In this document: positions 44,950 to 58,400 of the stretch, in pieces
How positions within the stretch are numbered: position 1 is the first letter of the stretch
Layout: each line of letters starts with the position of its first letter
Origin: Hydractinia symbiolongicarpus
Lineage: Eukaryota > Cnidaria > Hydrozoa > Anthoathecata > Hydractiniidae
NCBI RefSeq assembly: GCF_029227915.1
Contig: NC_079879.1
Location: forward strand, 1,488,001-1,552,000
Reading direction: 5' to 3'
DNA length: 64,000 nucleotides
Made by a program: the position numbers and the translations under genes
Notes under the pieces: generated by a model
The model's database searches: none
The model's input: only the letters and a program-made list of their open reading frames with translations
What the model was told of the DNA's origin: nothing

Positions 44950-47616
44950 CAGGGAGTAAACTCATTTCCCGAACGAGTTTTTAAATTATTTTTTCACCAC
45001 TAAAACGCATGAGACTTGTAGTTTTCAAAAATGATTTCATTTTTGATGAGACGCTGAATAAAAGGAGTTTAATCGCCGGCAAACGAAAACCCGCGATTTC
45101 CCGTATATACCGGACTTGGCCCGTATAGTCGAATGTATACAAAGAAAGTAGCCAGGGAGTAAACTGATTTCCCGAACGATTCTTTAAATTTTTTTTCACC
45201 ACTAAAACGCATGAGACTTGTAGTTTACAAAAATATTTTCATTTTTGATGAGACGCTGAATAAAAGAAGGTTAATCGCCGGCAAACGAAAACCCGCGATT
45301 TTCCGTATATCACGGACTCGGCCCGTATAGTCAAAAGTATACAAAGAAAGTACCCAGGGAGTAAACCCATTTCCCGAACGATTTTTTAAATTATTTTTTC
45401 ACCACTAAAACGCACGAGACTTGTAGTTTTCAAAAATGATTTCATTTTTCATGAGACGCCGAATAAAAGGAGTTTAATCTCCGGCAAACGAAAACCCGCG
45501 ATTTCCCGTAGGTCCCGGACCCGTCCCGTATAGTCAAAAGTATACAAAGAAAGTACCCAGGGAGTAAACTCATTTCCCAAACGATGCTTGAAATTATTTT
45601 TTCACCACTAAGACGCATGAGACTTGTAGTTTTCAAAAATGATTTCATTTTTGATGAGACGCCGAATAAAAGGAGTTTAATCTCCGGCAAACAAAAACCC
45701 ACGATTTCCCGTAAATCCCGGACCCGGCCCGTATAGTCGAATGTATACAAAGAAAGTAAACTGGGAGTAAACTCATTTCCCGAACGATTTTTTAAATTAA
45801 TTTTTGACCACTAAAACGCATAAGACTTGTAGTTTTCAAAAACGATTTCATTTTTAATGAGACGCTGAATAAAAGAAGTTTAATCGCCGGCAAAAAAAAA
45901 CCCCGCGATTTCCCGTAAATCCCGGGCTTGGCCAGTATAGTCGAATATATACGAAGAAAGTACCCAGAGAGTAAACTCATTTCCCGAACGATTTTTTAAA
46001 TTATTTTTTCACCACTAAAACGCAGGAGACTTGTAGTTTTCAAAAATGATTTCATTTTTGATGAGACGCTGAATAAAAGGAGTTTAATCGCCGGCAAACG
46101 AAAACCCCCGATTTCCCGTAAATCCCGGACTCGGCCCGTGTAGTCAAAAGTATACAAAGAAAGTATGCAGGGAGTAAACTCATTTCCCGAACGATTCTTT
46201 AAATTTTTTTTCACCACTAAAACGCATGAGACTTGTAGTTTTCAAAAATGTTTTCATTTTTGATGAGACGCTGAATAAAAGAAGTTAAATCGCCGGCAAT
46301 CAAAAACCCGCGATTTCCTGTAAATCCCGGGCCTGGCCCGTATAGTCGAATGTATACAAAGAAAGTACCCAGTGAGTAAATTGATTTCCCGAGCGATTCT
46401 TTAAATTATTTTTTCACCACTAAAACGCATGACACTTGAAGTTTTCAAAAATGTTTTCATTTCTGATGAGACGGTAAATAAAAGAGGTTTAATCGCCGGC
46501 AAACGAAAACCCGCGATTTCCCGTAAATCCCGGGCTTGGCCCGTATAGTCGAATGTATACAAAGAAAGTACCCAGGGAGTAAACTCATTTCCCGAACGAT
46601 TTTTTAAATTATTTTTTCACCACTAAAACGCATGAGACTTGTAGTTTTCAAAAATGATTTTATTTTTGATGAGACGCTGAATAAAAGGAGTTTAATCGCC
46701 GGCAAACGAAAACCCCCGATTTCCCGTAAATCCCGGACTCGGCCCATGTAGTCAAAAGTATACAAGGAAAGTACGCAGGGAGTAAACTCATTTCCCGAAC
46801 GATTCTTTAAATTATTATTTCACAACTAAAACGCATGAGACTTGTAGTTTTCAAAAATGTTTTCATTCTTGATAAGACGCTGAAAAAAAAAAGTTTAATC
46901 GCGGGCAAACGAAAACCCGAGATTTCCCGTAAATCCGGGGCTTGACCCCTATAGTCAAAAGTACATAAAGAAAGTACCCAGGCAGTAAACTCATTTTTGG
47001 AACGTTTTTTTGAATTATCTTTTCACCACTATAACGCATGAGACTTGTAGTATTCAAAAATGTTTTCATTTTTGATGGGACGCTGAATAGAAGAAGTTTA
47101 ATCTCCGGCAAACGAAAACCCGCGATTTCCCGTAAATTCCGGACCCGGCCCGTATAGTCAAAAGTATACAAATAAAGTACGCAGGGATTAAACTCATTTC
47201 CCGAACGATTCTTTAAATTATTTTTTCACCACTAAAACGCATGAGACTTGTAGTTTTCAAAAATGATTTCACTTTTGATGAGACGCTGAATAAAAGAAGT
47301 TTAATCGCCGGCAAACAAAAACCCGCTATTTCCCGTAAATCCCGGGCTTGGCCAGTATAGTCGAATGTATACGAAAAAAGTACCCAGAGAGTAAACTCAT
47401 TTCCCCAACCATTTTTTAAATTATTTTTTCACCACCAAAACGCATGAGACTTGTAGTTTTCAAAAATGATATCATTTTTGATGAGACGCTGAATAAAAGG
47501 AGTTTAATCGCCGGCAAACGAAAACCCACGATTTCCCGTAAATCCCGGACTCGGCCCGCGTAGTCAAAAGTATACAAAGAAAGTACGCAGGGAGTAAACT
47601 CATTTCCCGAACGATT
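44950..47616 (+). repeat. 2,638-bp (13-monomer) duplication, copy 2
   Basis: Second copy of 42312-44949 in the same orientation and adjacent to it. Homology ends near 47616, where GAACGATTC replaces GAACGAGTT. Parts of this arrangement recur again at about 57.0-58.6 kb. Confidence 0.85.
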
Positions 47617-48725
47617 CTTTAAATTTTTTTTCACCACTAAAACGCATGAGACTTGTAGTTTTCAAAAATGTTTTCATTTTTGATGAGACGCTGAATAAAA
47701 GAAGTTTAATCGCCGGCAAACAAAAACCCGCTATTTCCCGTAAATCCCGGGCTTGGCCAGTATAGTCGAATGTATACGAAAAAAGTACCCAGAGAGTAAA
47801 CTCATTTCCCCAACCATTTTTTAAATTATTTTTTCACCACCAAAACGCATGAGACTTGTAGTTTTCAAAAATGATATCATTTTTGATGAGACGCTGAATA
47901 AAAGGAGTTTAATCTCCGGCAAACGAAAACCCGCGATTTCCCGTAAATTCCGGACCCGGCCCGTATAGTCAAAAGTATACAAATAAAGTACGCAGGGATT
48001 AAACTCATTTCCCGAACGATTCTTTAAATTATTTTTTCACCACTAAAACGCATGAGACTTGTAGTTTTCAAAAATGATTTCACTTTTGATGAGACGCTGA
48101 ATAAAAGAAGTTTAATCGCCGGCAAACAAAAACCCGCTATTTCCCGTAAATCCCGGGCTTGGCCAGTATAGTCGAATGTATACGAAAAAAGTACCCAGAG
48201 AGTAAACTCATTTCCCCAACCATTTTTTAAATTATTTTTTCACCACCAAAACGCATGAGACTTGTAGTTTTCAAAAATGATATCATTTTTGATGAGACGC
48301 TGAATAAAAGGAGTTTAATCGCCGGCAAACGAAAACCCACGATTTCCCGTAAATCCCGGACTCGGCCCGCGTAGTCAAAAGTATACAAAGAAAGTACGCA
48401 GGGAGTAAACTCATTTCCCGAACGATTCTTTAAATTTTTTTTCACCACTAAAACGCATGAGACTTGTAGTTTTCAAAAATGTTTTCATTTTTGATGAGAC
48501 GCTGAATAAAAGAAGTTTAATCGCCGGCAAACAAAAACCCGCTATTTCCCGTAAATCCCGGGCTTGGCCAGTATAGTCGAATGTATACGAAAAAAGTACC
48601 CAGAGAGTAAACTCATTTCCCCAACCATTTTTTAAATTATTTTTTCACCACCAAAACGCATGAGACTTGTAGTTTTCAAAAATGATATCATTTTTGATGA
48701 GACGCTGAATAAAAGGAGTTTAATC
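47096..48725 (+). repeat. 811-bp (4-monomer) tandem duplication with an internal dimer rhythm
   Basis: About 47096-47914 and 47907-48725 match at an offset of 811 bp. Inside, monomers with AAAATGATATCATTTTTG and CCCCAACCATTTTTTAAATT recur every 405 bp (near 47410, 47815, 48221 and 48626). The four-monomer unit is thus itself built from a dimer: CGCTATTTCCCG monomers alternate with GATATC monomers. Confidence 0.83.
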
Positions 48726-51281
48726 GCCGGCAAACGAAAACCCACGATTTCCCGTAAATCCCGGACTCGGCCCGCGTAGTCAAAAGTATACAAAGAAAGT
48801 ACGCAGGGAGTAAACTCATTTCCCGAACGATTCTTTAAATTATTTTTTCACCACTAAAACGCATGAGACTTGTAGTTTACAAAAATATTTTCATTTTTGA
48901 TAAGACGCTGAAAAAAAAAAGTTTAATCGCGGGCAAACGAAAACCCGAGATTTCCCGTGAATCCCGGGCTTGACCCCTATAGTCAAAAGTACACAAGGAA
49001 AGTACCCAGGCAGTAAACTCATTCTTGGAACGTTTTTTTGAATTATCTTTTCACCACTATAACGCATGAGACTTGTAGTATTCAAAAATGTTTTCATTTT
49101 TGATGGGACGCTGAATAGAAGAAGTTTAATCTCCGGCAAACGAAAACCCGCGATTTCCCGTAAATTCCGGACCCGGCCGGTATAGTCAAAAGTATACAAA
49201 TAAAGTACGCAGGGATTAAACTCATTTCCCGAACGATTCTTTAAATTATTTTTTCACCACTAAAACGCATGAGACTTGTAGTTTTCAAAAATGATTTCAC
49301 TTTTGATGAGACGCTGAATAAAAGAAGTTTAATCGCCGGCAATCAAAAACCCGCTATTTCCCGTAAATCCCGGGCTTGGCCAGTATAGTCGAATGTATAC
49401 GAAAAAAGTTCCCAGAGATAAACTCATTTCCCCAACGATTTTTTAAATTATTTTTTCACCACCAAAACGCATGAGACTTGTAGTTTTCAAAAATGATATC
49501 ATTTTTGATGAGACGCTGAATAAAAGGAGTTTAATCGCCGGCAAACGAAATCCCACGATTTCCCGTAAATCCCGGACTCAGCCCGTGTAGTCAAAAGTAT
49601 ACAATGAAAGTACCCAGGGAGTAAACTCATTTCCCGAACGATTCTTTAAATTTTTTTTCACTACTAAAACGCATGAGACTTGTAGTTTTCAAAAATGTTT
49701 TCATTTTTGATGAGACGCTGAATAAAAGAAGTTAAATCGCCAGCAATCGAAAACCCGCGATTTCCTGTAAATCCCGGGCCTGGCCCGTATAGTCGAATGT
49801 ATGCAAAGAAAGTAACCAGTGAGTAAATTGATTTCCCGAGCGATTCTTTAAATTATTTTTTCACCACTAAAACGCATGAGACTTGAAGTTTACAAAAATG
49901 TTTTCATTTCTGATGAGACGCTAAATAAAAGAGGTTTAATCGCCGGCAAACGAAAACCCGCGATTTCCCGTAAATCCCGGGCTTGGCCCGTATAATCGAA
50001 TGTATACAAAGAAAATACCCAGGGAGTAAACTCATTTCCCGAACGATTCTTTAAATTATTATTTCACCACTAAAACGCATGAGACTTGTAGTTTTTAAAA
50101 ATGTTTTCATTCTTGATAAGACGCTGAAAAAAAAAGTTTAATCGCGGGCAAACGAAAACCGGAGATTTCCCGTAAATCCCGGGCTTGGCCCCTATAGTCA
50201 AAAGTACACAAAGAAAGTACCCAGGCAGTAAACTCATTTTTGGAATGTTTTTTTGAATTATTTTTTCACCACTATAACGCATGAGACTTGTAGTATTCAA
50301 AAATGTTTTCATTTTTGATGGGACGCTGAGTAGAATAAGTTTAATCGCCGGCAAACGAAAACCCGCGATTTCCCGTAAATCCCGGGCCTGGCCCGTATAG
50401 TCGAATGCATACAAAGAAAGTACTCAGTGAGTAAATTGATTTCCCGAGCGATTCTTTAAATTATTTTTTCACCACTAAAACGCATGAGACTTGAAGTTTT
50501 CAAAAATGTTTTCATTTCTGATGAGACGCTAAATAAAAGAGGTTTAATCGCCGGCAAACGAAAACCCGCGATTTCCCGTAAATCCCGGGCTTGTCCCGTA
50601 TAGTCGAATGTATACAAAGAAAGTAACAATGGAGTAAACTCATTTCCCGAACGATTTTTTAAATTATTTTTTCACCACTAAAACGCATGAGACTTGTAGT
50701 TTATAAAAATGATTTCATTTTAGATGAGACACTGAAAAAAAGGAGTTTCATCGCCGGCAAACGAAAACCCGCGATTTCCCTTAAATCCCGGGCTCGGCCT
50801 GTATAGTCAAATGCATACAAAGAAAGTACCCAGGGAGTAAACTCATTTCCCGAACGATTTTTTAAATTACTTTTTCACCACTAAAACGCATGAGACTTGT
50901 AGTTTTCAAAAATGTTTTCATTTTTGATGAGACGCTGAATAAAAGAAGTTAAATCGCCGGCAATCAAAAACCCGCGATTTCCTGTAAATCCCGGGCCTGG
51001 CCCGTATAGTCGAATGTATTCAAAGAAAGTACCCAGTGAGTAAATTGATTTCCCGAGCGATTCTTTAAATTATTTTTTCACCACTAAAACGCATGACACT
51101 TGAAGTTTTCAAAAATGTTTTCATTTCTGATGAGACACTAAATAAAAGAGGTTTAATCGCCGGCAAACGAAAACCCGCGATTTCCCGTAAATCCCGGGCT
51201 TGGCCCGTATAGTCGAATGTATACAAAGAAAGTACCCAGGGAGTAAACTCATTTCCCGAACGATTTTTTAAATTATTTTTT
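48726..51281 (+). repeat. Mixed monomers with the TTTCTGATGAG lineage
   Basis: A10-class units at 48911 and 50127, GATATC monomers, and the TTTCATTTCTGATGAGAC lineage, which I found only between about 43.8 and 63.8 kb. Small private indels occur, for example CCCAGAGATAAACTC near 49412. The segment near 50.0-50.8 kb resembles 60.8-61.6 kb (offset about 10.83 kb). Confidence 0.78.
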
Positions 51282-54162
51282 CACCACTAAAACGCATGAG
51301 ACTTGTAGTTTTCAAAAATGCTTTCATTTTTGATGAGACGCTGAATAAAAGGAGTTTAATCGCCGGCAAACGAAAACCCCCGATTTCCCGTAAATCCCGG
51401 ACTCCGCCCGTGTAGTTAAAAGTATACAAGTAAAGTACGCAGGGAGGAAAATCATTTCCCGAACGATTCTTTAAATTATTATTTCACCACTAAAACGCAT
51501 GAGACTTGTAGTTTTCAAAAATGTTTTCATTCTTGATAAGACGCTGAAAAAAAAAAGTTTAATCGCGGGCAAACGAAAACCCGAGATTTCCCGTAAATCC
51601 CGGGCTTGACCCCTATAGTCAAAAGTACACAAAGAAAGTACCCAGGCAGTAAACTCATTTTTGGAACGTTTTTTTGAATTATCTTTTCACCACTATAACG
51701 CATGAGACTTGTAGTATTCAAAAATGTTTTCATTTTTGATGGGACGCTGAATAGAAGAAGTTTAATCTCCTGCAAACGAAAACCCGCGATTTCCCGTAAA
51801 TTTCGGACCCGGCCCGTATAGTCAAAAGTATACAAATAAAGTACGCAGGGATTAAACTCATTTCCCGAACGATTCTTTAAATTATTTTTTCACCACTAAA
51901 ACGCATGAGACTTGTAGTTTTTAAAAATGATTTCACTTTTGATGAGACGCTGAATAAAAGAAGTTTAATCGCCGGCAAACAAAAACCCGCTATTTCCCGT
52001 AAATCCCGGGCTTGGCCAGTATAGTCGAATGTATACGAAAAAAGTACCCAGAGAGTAAACTCATTTCCCCAACGATTTTTTAAATTATTTTTTCACCACC
52101 AAAACGCATGAGACTTGTAGTTTTCAAAAATGATTTCATTTTTGATGAGATGCTGAATAAAAGGAGTTTAATCTCCGGCAAACGAAAACCCGCGATTTCC
52201 CGTAGGTCCCGGACCCGGCCCGTATAGTCAAAAGTATACAAAGAAAGTACCCAGGGAGTAAACTCATTTCCTGAACGATTTTTTAATTTATTTTTTCACC
52301 ACTAAAACGCATGAGACTTGTAGTTTATAAAAATTATTTCATTTTTGATGAGACGCTGAATAAAAGGAGTTTAATCGCCGGCAAACGAAAACACGCGATT
52401 TCCCGTAAATCCCGGACTCGGCCTGTATAGTCAAAAGTATACCAAGGAAGTACGCAGGGAGTAAACTCATTTCCCGAACGATTCCTTAAATTATTATTTC
52501 ACCACTAAAACGCATGAGACTTGTAGTTTTCAAAAATGATTTCATTTTTGATGAGACGCTGAATAAAAGGAGTTTAATCGCCGGCAAACGAAAACACGCG
52601 ATTTCCCGTAAATCCCGCACTCGGCCTGTATAGTCAAAAGTATACAAAGGAAGTACGCAGGGAGTAAACTCATTTCCCGAACGATTCCTTAAATTATTAT
52701 TTCACCACTAAAACGCATGAGACTTGTAGTTTTCAAAAATGCTTTCATTTTTGATGAGACGCTGAATAAAAGGAGTTTAATCGCCGGCAAACGAAAACCC
52801 CCGATTTCCCGTAAATCCCGGACTCGGCCCGTGTAGTTAAAAGTATACAAGTAAAGTACGCAGGGAGTAAACTCATTTCCCGAACGATTCTTTAAATTAT
52901 TATTTCACCACTAAAACGCATGAGACTTGTAGTTTTCAAAAATGTTTTCATTCTTGATAAGACGCTGAAAAAAAAAAGTTTAATCGCGGGCAAACGAAAA
53001 CCCGAGATTTCCCGTAAATCCCGGGCTTGACCCCTATAGTCAAAAGTACACAAAGAAAGTACCCAGGCAGTAAACTCATTTTTGGAACGTTTTTTTGAAT
53101 TATCTTTTCACCACTATAACGCATGAGACTTGTAGTATTCAAAAATGTTTTCATTTTTGATGGGACGCTGAGTAGAAGAAGTTTAATCTCCTGCAAACGA
53201 AAACCCGCGATTTCCCGTAAATTCCGGACCCGGCCCGTATAGTCAAAAGTATACAAATAAAGTACGCAGGGATTAAACTCATTTCCCGAACGATTCTTTA
53301 AATTATTTTTTCACCACTAAAACGCATGAGACTTGTAGTTTTTAAAAATGATTTCACTTTTGATGAGACGCTGAATAAAAGAAGTTTAATCGCCGGCAAA
53401 CAAAAACCCGCTATTTCCCGTAAATCCCGGGCTTGGCCAGTATAGTCGAATGTATACGAAAAAAGTACCCAGAGAGTAAACTCATTTCCCCAACGATTTT
53501 TTAAATTATTTTTTCACCACCAAAACGCATGAGACTTGTAGTTTTCAAAAATGATTTCATTTTTGATGAGATGCTGAATAAAAGGAGTTTAATCTCCGGC
53601 AAACGAAAACCGGCGATTTCCCGTAGGTCCCGGACCCGGCCCGTATAGTCAAAAGTATACAAAGAAAGTACCCAGGGAGTAAACTCATTTCCTGAACGAT
53701 TTTTTAATTTATTTTTTCACCACTAAAACGCATGAGACTTGTAGTTTATAAAAATTATTTCATTTTTGATGAGACGCTGAATAAAAGGAGTTTAATCGCC
53801 GGCAAACGAAAACACGCGATTTCCCGTAAATCCCGGACTCGGCCTGTATAGTCAAAAGTATACCAAGGAAGTACGCAGGGAGTAAACTCATTTCCCGAAC
53901 GATTCCTTAAATTATTATTTCACCAATAAAACGCATGAGACTTGTAGTTTTCAAAAATGATTTCATTTTTGATGAGACGCTGAATAAAAGGAGTTTAATC
54001 GCCGGCAAACGAAAACACGCGATTTCCCGTAAATCCCGCACTCGGCCTGTATAGTCAAAAGTATACAAAGGAAGTACGCAGGGAGTAAACTCATTTCCCG
54101 AACGATTCCTTAAATTATTATTTCACCACTAAAACGCATGAGACTTGTAGTTTTCAAAAATG
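51282..54162 (+). repeat. Tandem duplication of a 1,421-bp seven-monomer unit
   Basis: Copy one is about 51282-52702 and copy two about 52703-54162. Marks shared at an offset of 1,421 bp are AAAATGCTTTCATT (51320 and 52741), AATTTAATCTCCTGC-type changes, TATACCAAGGAAG (52440 and 53861) and AAATCCCGCACTCGG. Differences include ACTCCGCCC versus ACTCGGCCC and GGAAAATCATT versus GTAAACTCATT. Inside each unit two successive monomers are nearly the same (ATTCCTTAAATTATTATTTC), a nested single-monomer duplication. Confidence 0.83.
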
Positions 54163-54528
54163 ATTTCATTTTTGATGAGACGCTGAATAAAAGGAGTTTA
54201 ATCGCCGGCAAACGAAAACCCGCGATTTCCCGTATATCCCGGACTCGGCCCGTATAGTCGAATGTATACAAAGAAAGTACCCAAGGAGTAAACTGATTTC
54301 CCGAACGATTCTTTAAATTTTTTTTCACCACTAAAACGCATGAGACTTGTAGTTTACAAAATTATTTTCATTTTTGATGAGACGCTGAATAAAAGAAGTT
54401 TAATCGCCGGCAAACGAAAACCCGCGATTTTCCGTATATCACGGACTCGGCCCGTATAGTCAAAAGTATACAAAGAAAGTACCCAGGGAGTAAACACATT
54501 TTCCGAACGATTTTTTAAATTATTTTTT
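54163..54528 (+). repeat. Two full-length monomers before cassette copy 6
   Basis: One CCCAAGGAG/eight-T unit and one TATATCACGG unit with TTTTCCGAACG. They resemble the 39.2-39.5 kb region at an offset of about 14.88 kb. Only satellite is present. Confidence 0.78.
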
Positions 54529-55417
54529 CACCACTAAAACGCATGAGACTTGTAGTTTTCAAAAATGTTTTCATTCTTGATAAGACGCTAAAAAAAAAAA
54601 GTTTAATCGCGGGCAAACGAAAACCCGAGATTTCCCGAAAATCCCGGGCTTGGCCCCTATAGTCAAAAGTACACAGAGAAAGTACCCAGGCAGTAAACTC
54701 ATTTTTGGAACGTTTTTTTGAATTATTTTTTCACCACTATAACGCATGAGACTTGTAGTATTCAAAAATGTTTTCATTTTTGATGGGACGCTGAATAGAA
54801 GAAGTTTAATCGCCGGTAAACGAAAACCCGCAATTTCCCGTAAATCCCGGGCCTGGCCCGTATAGTCGAATGCATACAAAGAAAGTACTCAGTCAGTAAA
54901 CTCATTTCCCGAACGATTCTTTAAATTATTTTTTCACCACTAAAACGCATGAGACTTGTAGTTTACAAAAATGTTTTCATTTTTGATGAGACGCAAACTA
55001 AAACCCGCGATTTTCCGTATATCATGGACTCGGCCCGTATAGTTAAATGTATACAAAGAAAATACCCAGGGAGTAAACTCATTTCGCGAACGATTTTTAA
55101 AATTATTTTTTCACCACTATAACGCATGAGACTTGTAGTATTCAAAAAGGTTTTCATTTTTGATGGGACTCTGAATAAAAGGAGTTTAATCGCCTGCAAA
55201 CGAAAACCCGCGTATTCCCGTAAATCCCGGGCCTGGCCCGTATAGTCGAATGCATACAAAGAAAGTACTCAGTCAGTAAACTCATTTCCCGAACGATTCT
55301 TTAAATTATTTTTTCACCACTAAAACGCATGAGACTTGTGTAGTGTAGTCGAATGCATACAAAGAAAGTACTCAGTCAGTAAATTGATTTCATGAACGAT
55401 TCTTTAAATTATTTTTT
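54529..55417 (+). repeat. 888-bp higher-order cassette, copy 6
   Basis: Same order, 889 bp; shortened monomers at 54935-55111 and 55315-55417. Unlike copies 1-5, the first monomer is entered through a TATTTTTTCACC rather than ATTATTTCACC junction, so the left flank recombined within the array. The right flank is collinear with that of copy 5 at an offset of about 14.45 kb. Confidence 0.88.
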
Positions 55418-58400
55418 CACCACTAAAAGGCATGAGACTTGTAGCTTACAAAAATGTTTTCATTTTTGATGAGACGCTGAATAAAAGAAGTTTAATCGCT
55501 GGCAAACGAAAACCCGCTATTTTCCGTATATCATGGACTCGGCCCGTATAGACAAATGTATACAAAGAAGTACCCAGGGAGTAAACTCATTTCCCGAACG
55601 ATTTTTTAAATTATTTTTTCACCACTAAAACGCATGGGAATTGCAGTTTTCAAAAATGTTTTCATTTTTGATGAGACGTTGAATAAAAGGAGTTTAATCT
55701 CCGGCAAACAAAAACCCGCAATTTCCCGTAGGTCCGGGACCCGGCCCGTATAGTCAAAAGTATACAAAGAAAATACGCAGTGAGTAAACTCATTTCCCGA
55801 ACGATTCTTTAAATTATTATTTCACCACTAAAACGCATGGGACTTGTAGTTTTCAAAAATGTTTTCATTTTTGATGGGACGCTGAATAGAAGAAGTTTAA
55901 TCGCCGGCAAACGAAAACCCGCGATCTCCCGTAAATCCCGGGCCTGGCCCGTATAGTCGAATGCATACAAAGAAAGTACTCAGTTAGTAAACTGATTTCT
56001 CGAACGATTCTTTAAGTTATTTTTTCACCACTAAAACGCATGAGACTTGTAGTTTTCAAAAATGTTTTTATTCTTGATAAGACGCTGAAAAAAAAAGTTT
56101 AATCGCGGGCAAACGAAAACCCGAGATTTCCCGTAAATCCCGGGCTTGGCCCATATAGTCAAAAGTACACAAAAAAAGTACCCAGGCAGTAAACTCATTT
56201 TTGGAATGTTCTTTTGAATTATTTTTTCACCACTGTAACGCATGAGACTTGTAGTATTCAAAAATGTTTTCATTTTTGATGGGACGCTGAATAGAATAAG
56301 TTTAATCGCCGGCAAACCAAAACCCGCGATTTCCCGTAAATCCCGGGCCTGGCCCGTATAGTTGAATGCATAGAAAGAAAGTACTCAGTCAGTAAACTGA
56401 TTTCCCGAACGATTCTTTAAATTATTTTTTCACCACTAAAACGCATGAGACTTGTAGTTTACAAAAATGTTTTCATTTTTAATTAGACGCTGAATAAAAG
56501 AAGTTTAATCGCCGGCAAACGAAAACCCGCGATTTTCCGTATATCATGGACTCCGCCCGTATAGTCAAATGCATTCAAAGAAAGTACCAAGGGAGTAAAC
56601 TCATTTCCCGAACGATTTTTTAAATTATTTTTCACCACTAAAACGCATGAGACTTGTAGTTTTCAAAAATGATTTCATTTTTGATGAGACGCTGAATAAA
56701 AGGAGTTTAATCGCCGGCAAACGAAAACCTGCGATTTCCCGTAAATCCCGGGCCTGGCCCGTATAGTCGAATGCATACAAAGAAAGTACTCAGTCAGTAA
56801 ACTGATTTCCCGAACGATTCTTTAAATTATTTTTTCACCACTAAAACGCATGAGACTTGTAGTTTACAAAAATGTTTTCATTTTTGATGAGACGCTGAAT
56901 AAAAGAAGTTTAATCGCCGGCAAACGAAAACCTGCGATTTTCCGTATAACAAGGACTCGGCCCGTATTGTCAAATGTATACAAAGAAAGTACCCAGGGAG
57001 TAAACTCATTTCCCGAACGATTTTTTAAAATATTTTTTCACCACTAAAACGCATGAGACTTGTAGTTTTCAAAAATGATTTCATTTTTGATGAGACGCTG
57101 AATAAAAGGAGTTTAATCGCCGGCAAACGAAAACCCGCGATTTCCCGTATATCCCGGACTTGACCCGTATAGTCGAATGTACACAAAGAAAGTAGCCAGG
57201 GAGTAAACTGATTTCCCGAACAATTCTTTAAATTTTTTTTCACCACTAAAACGAATGAGACTTGTAGTTTACAAAAATATTTTCATTTTTAATGAGACGC
57301 TGAATAAAAGAAGGTTAATCGCCGGCAAACGAAAACCCGCGATTTTCCGTATATCACGGACTCGGCCCGTATAGTCAAAAGTGTACAAAGAAAGTACCCA
57401 GGGAGTAAACCCATTTCCCGAACGATTTTTTAAATTATTTTTTCACCACTAAGACGCACGAGACTTGTAGTTTTCAAAAATGATTTCATTTTTCATGAGA
57501 CGCCGAATAAAAGGAGTTTAATCTCCGGCAAACGAAAACCCGCGATTTCCCGTAGGTCCCGGACCCGGCCCGTATAGTCAAAAGTATACAAAGAAAGTAC
57601 CCAGGGAGTTAACTCATTTCCCAAACGATGCTTGAAATTATTTTTTCACCACTAAAACGCATGAGACTTGTAGTTTTCAAAAATGATTTCATTTTTGATG
57701 AGACGCCGAATAAAAGGAGTTTAATCTCCGGCAAACAAAAACCCACGATTTCCCGTAAATCCCGGACCCGGCCAGTATAGTCGAATATATACGAAGAAAG
57801 TACCCAGAGAGTAAACTCATTTCCCGAACGATTTTTTAAATTATTTTTTCACCACTAAAACGCAGGAGACTTGTAGTTTTCAAAAATGATTTCATTTTTG
57901 ATGAGATGCTGAATAAAAAGAGTTTACTCGCCGGCAAACGAAAACCCCCGATTTCCCGTAAATCCCGGACTCGGCCCGTGTAGTCAAAAGTATACAGAGA
58001 AAGTATGCAGGGAGTAAACTCATTTCCCGAACGATTCTTTAAATTTTTTTTCACCACTAAAACGCATGAGACTTGTAGTTTTCAAAAATGTTTTCATTTT
58101 TGATGAGACGCTGAATAAAAGAAGTTAAATCGCCGGCAATCGAAAACCCGCGATTTCCTGTAAATCCCGGGCCTGGCCCGTATAGTCGAATGTATACAAA
58201 GAAAGTACCGAGTGAGTAAATTGATTTCCCGAGCGATTCTTTAAATTATTTTTTCACCACTAAAACGCATGACACTTGAAGTTTTCAAAAATGTTTTCAT
58301 TTCTGATGAGACGCTAAATAAAAGAGGTTTAATCGCCGGCAAACGAAAACCCGCGATTTCCCGTAAATCCGGGCTTGGCCCGTATAGTCGAATGTATACA

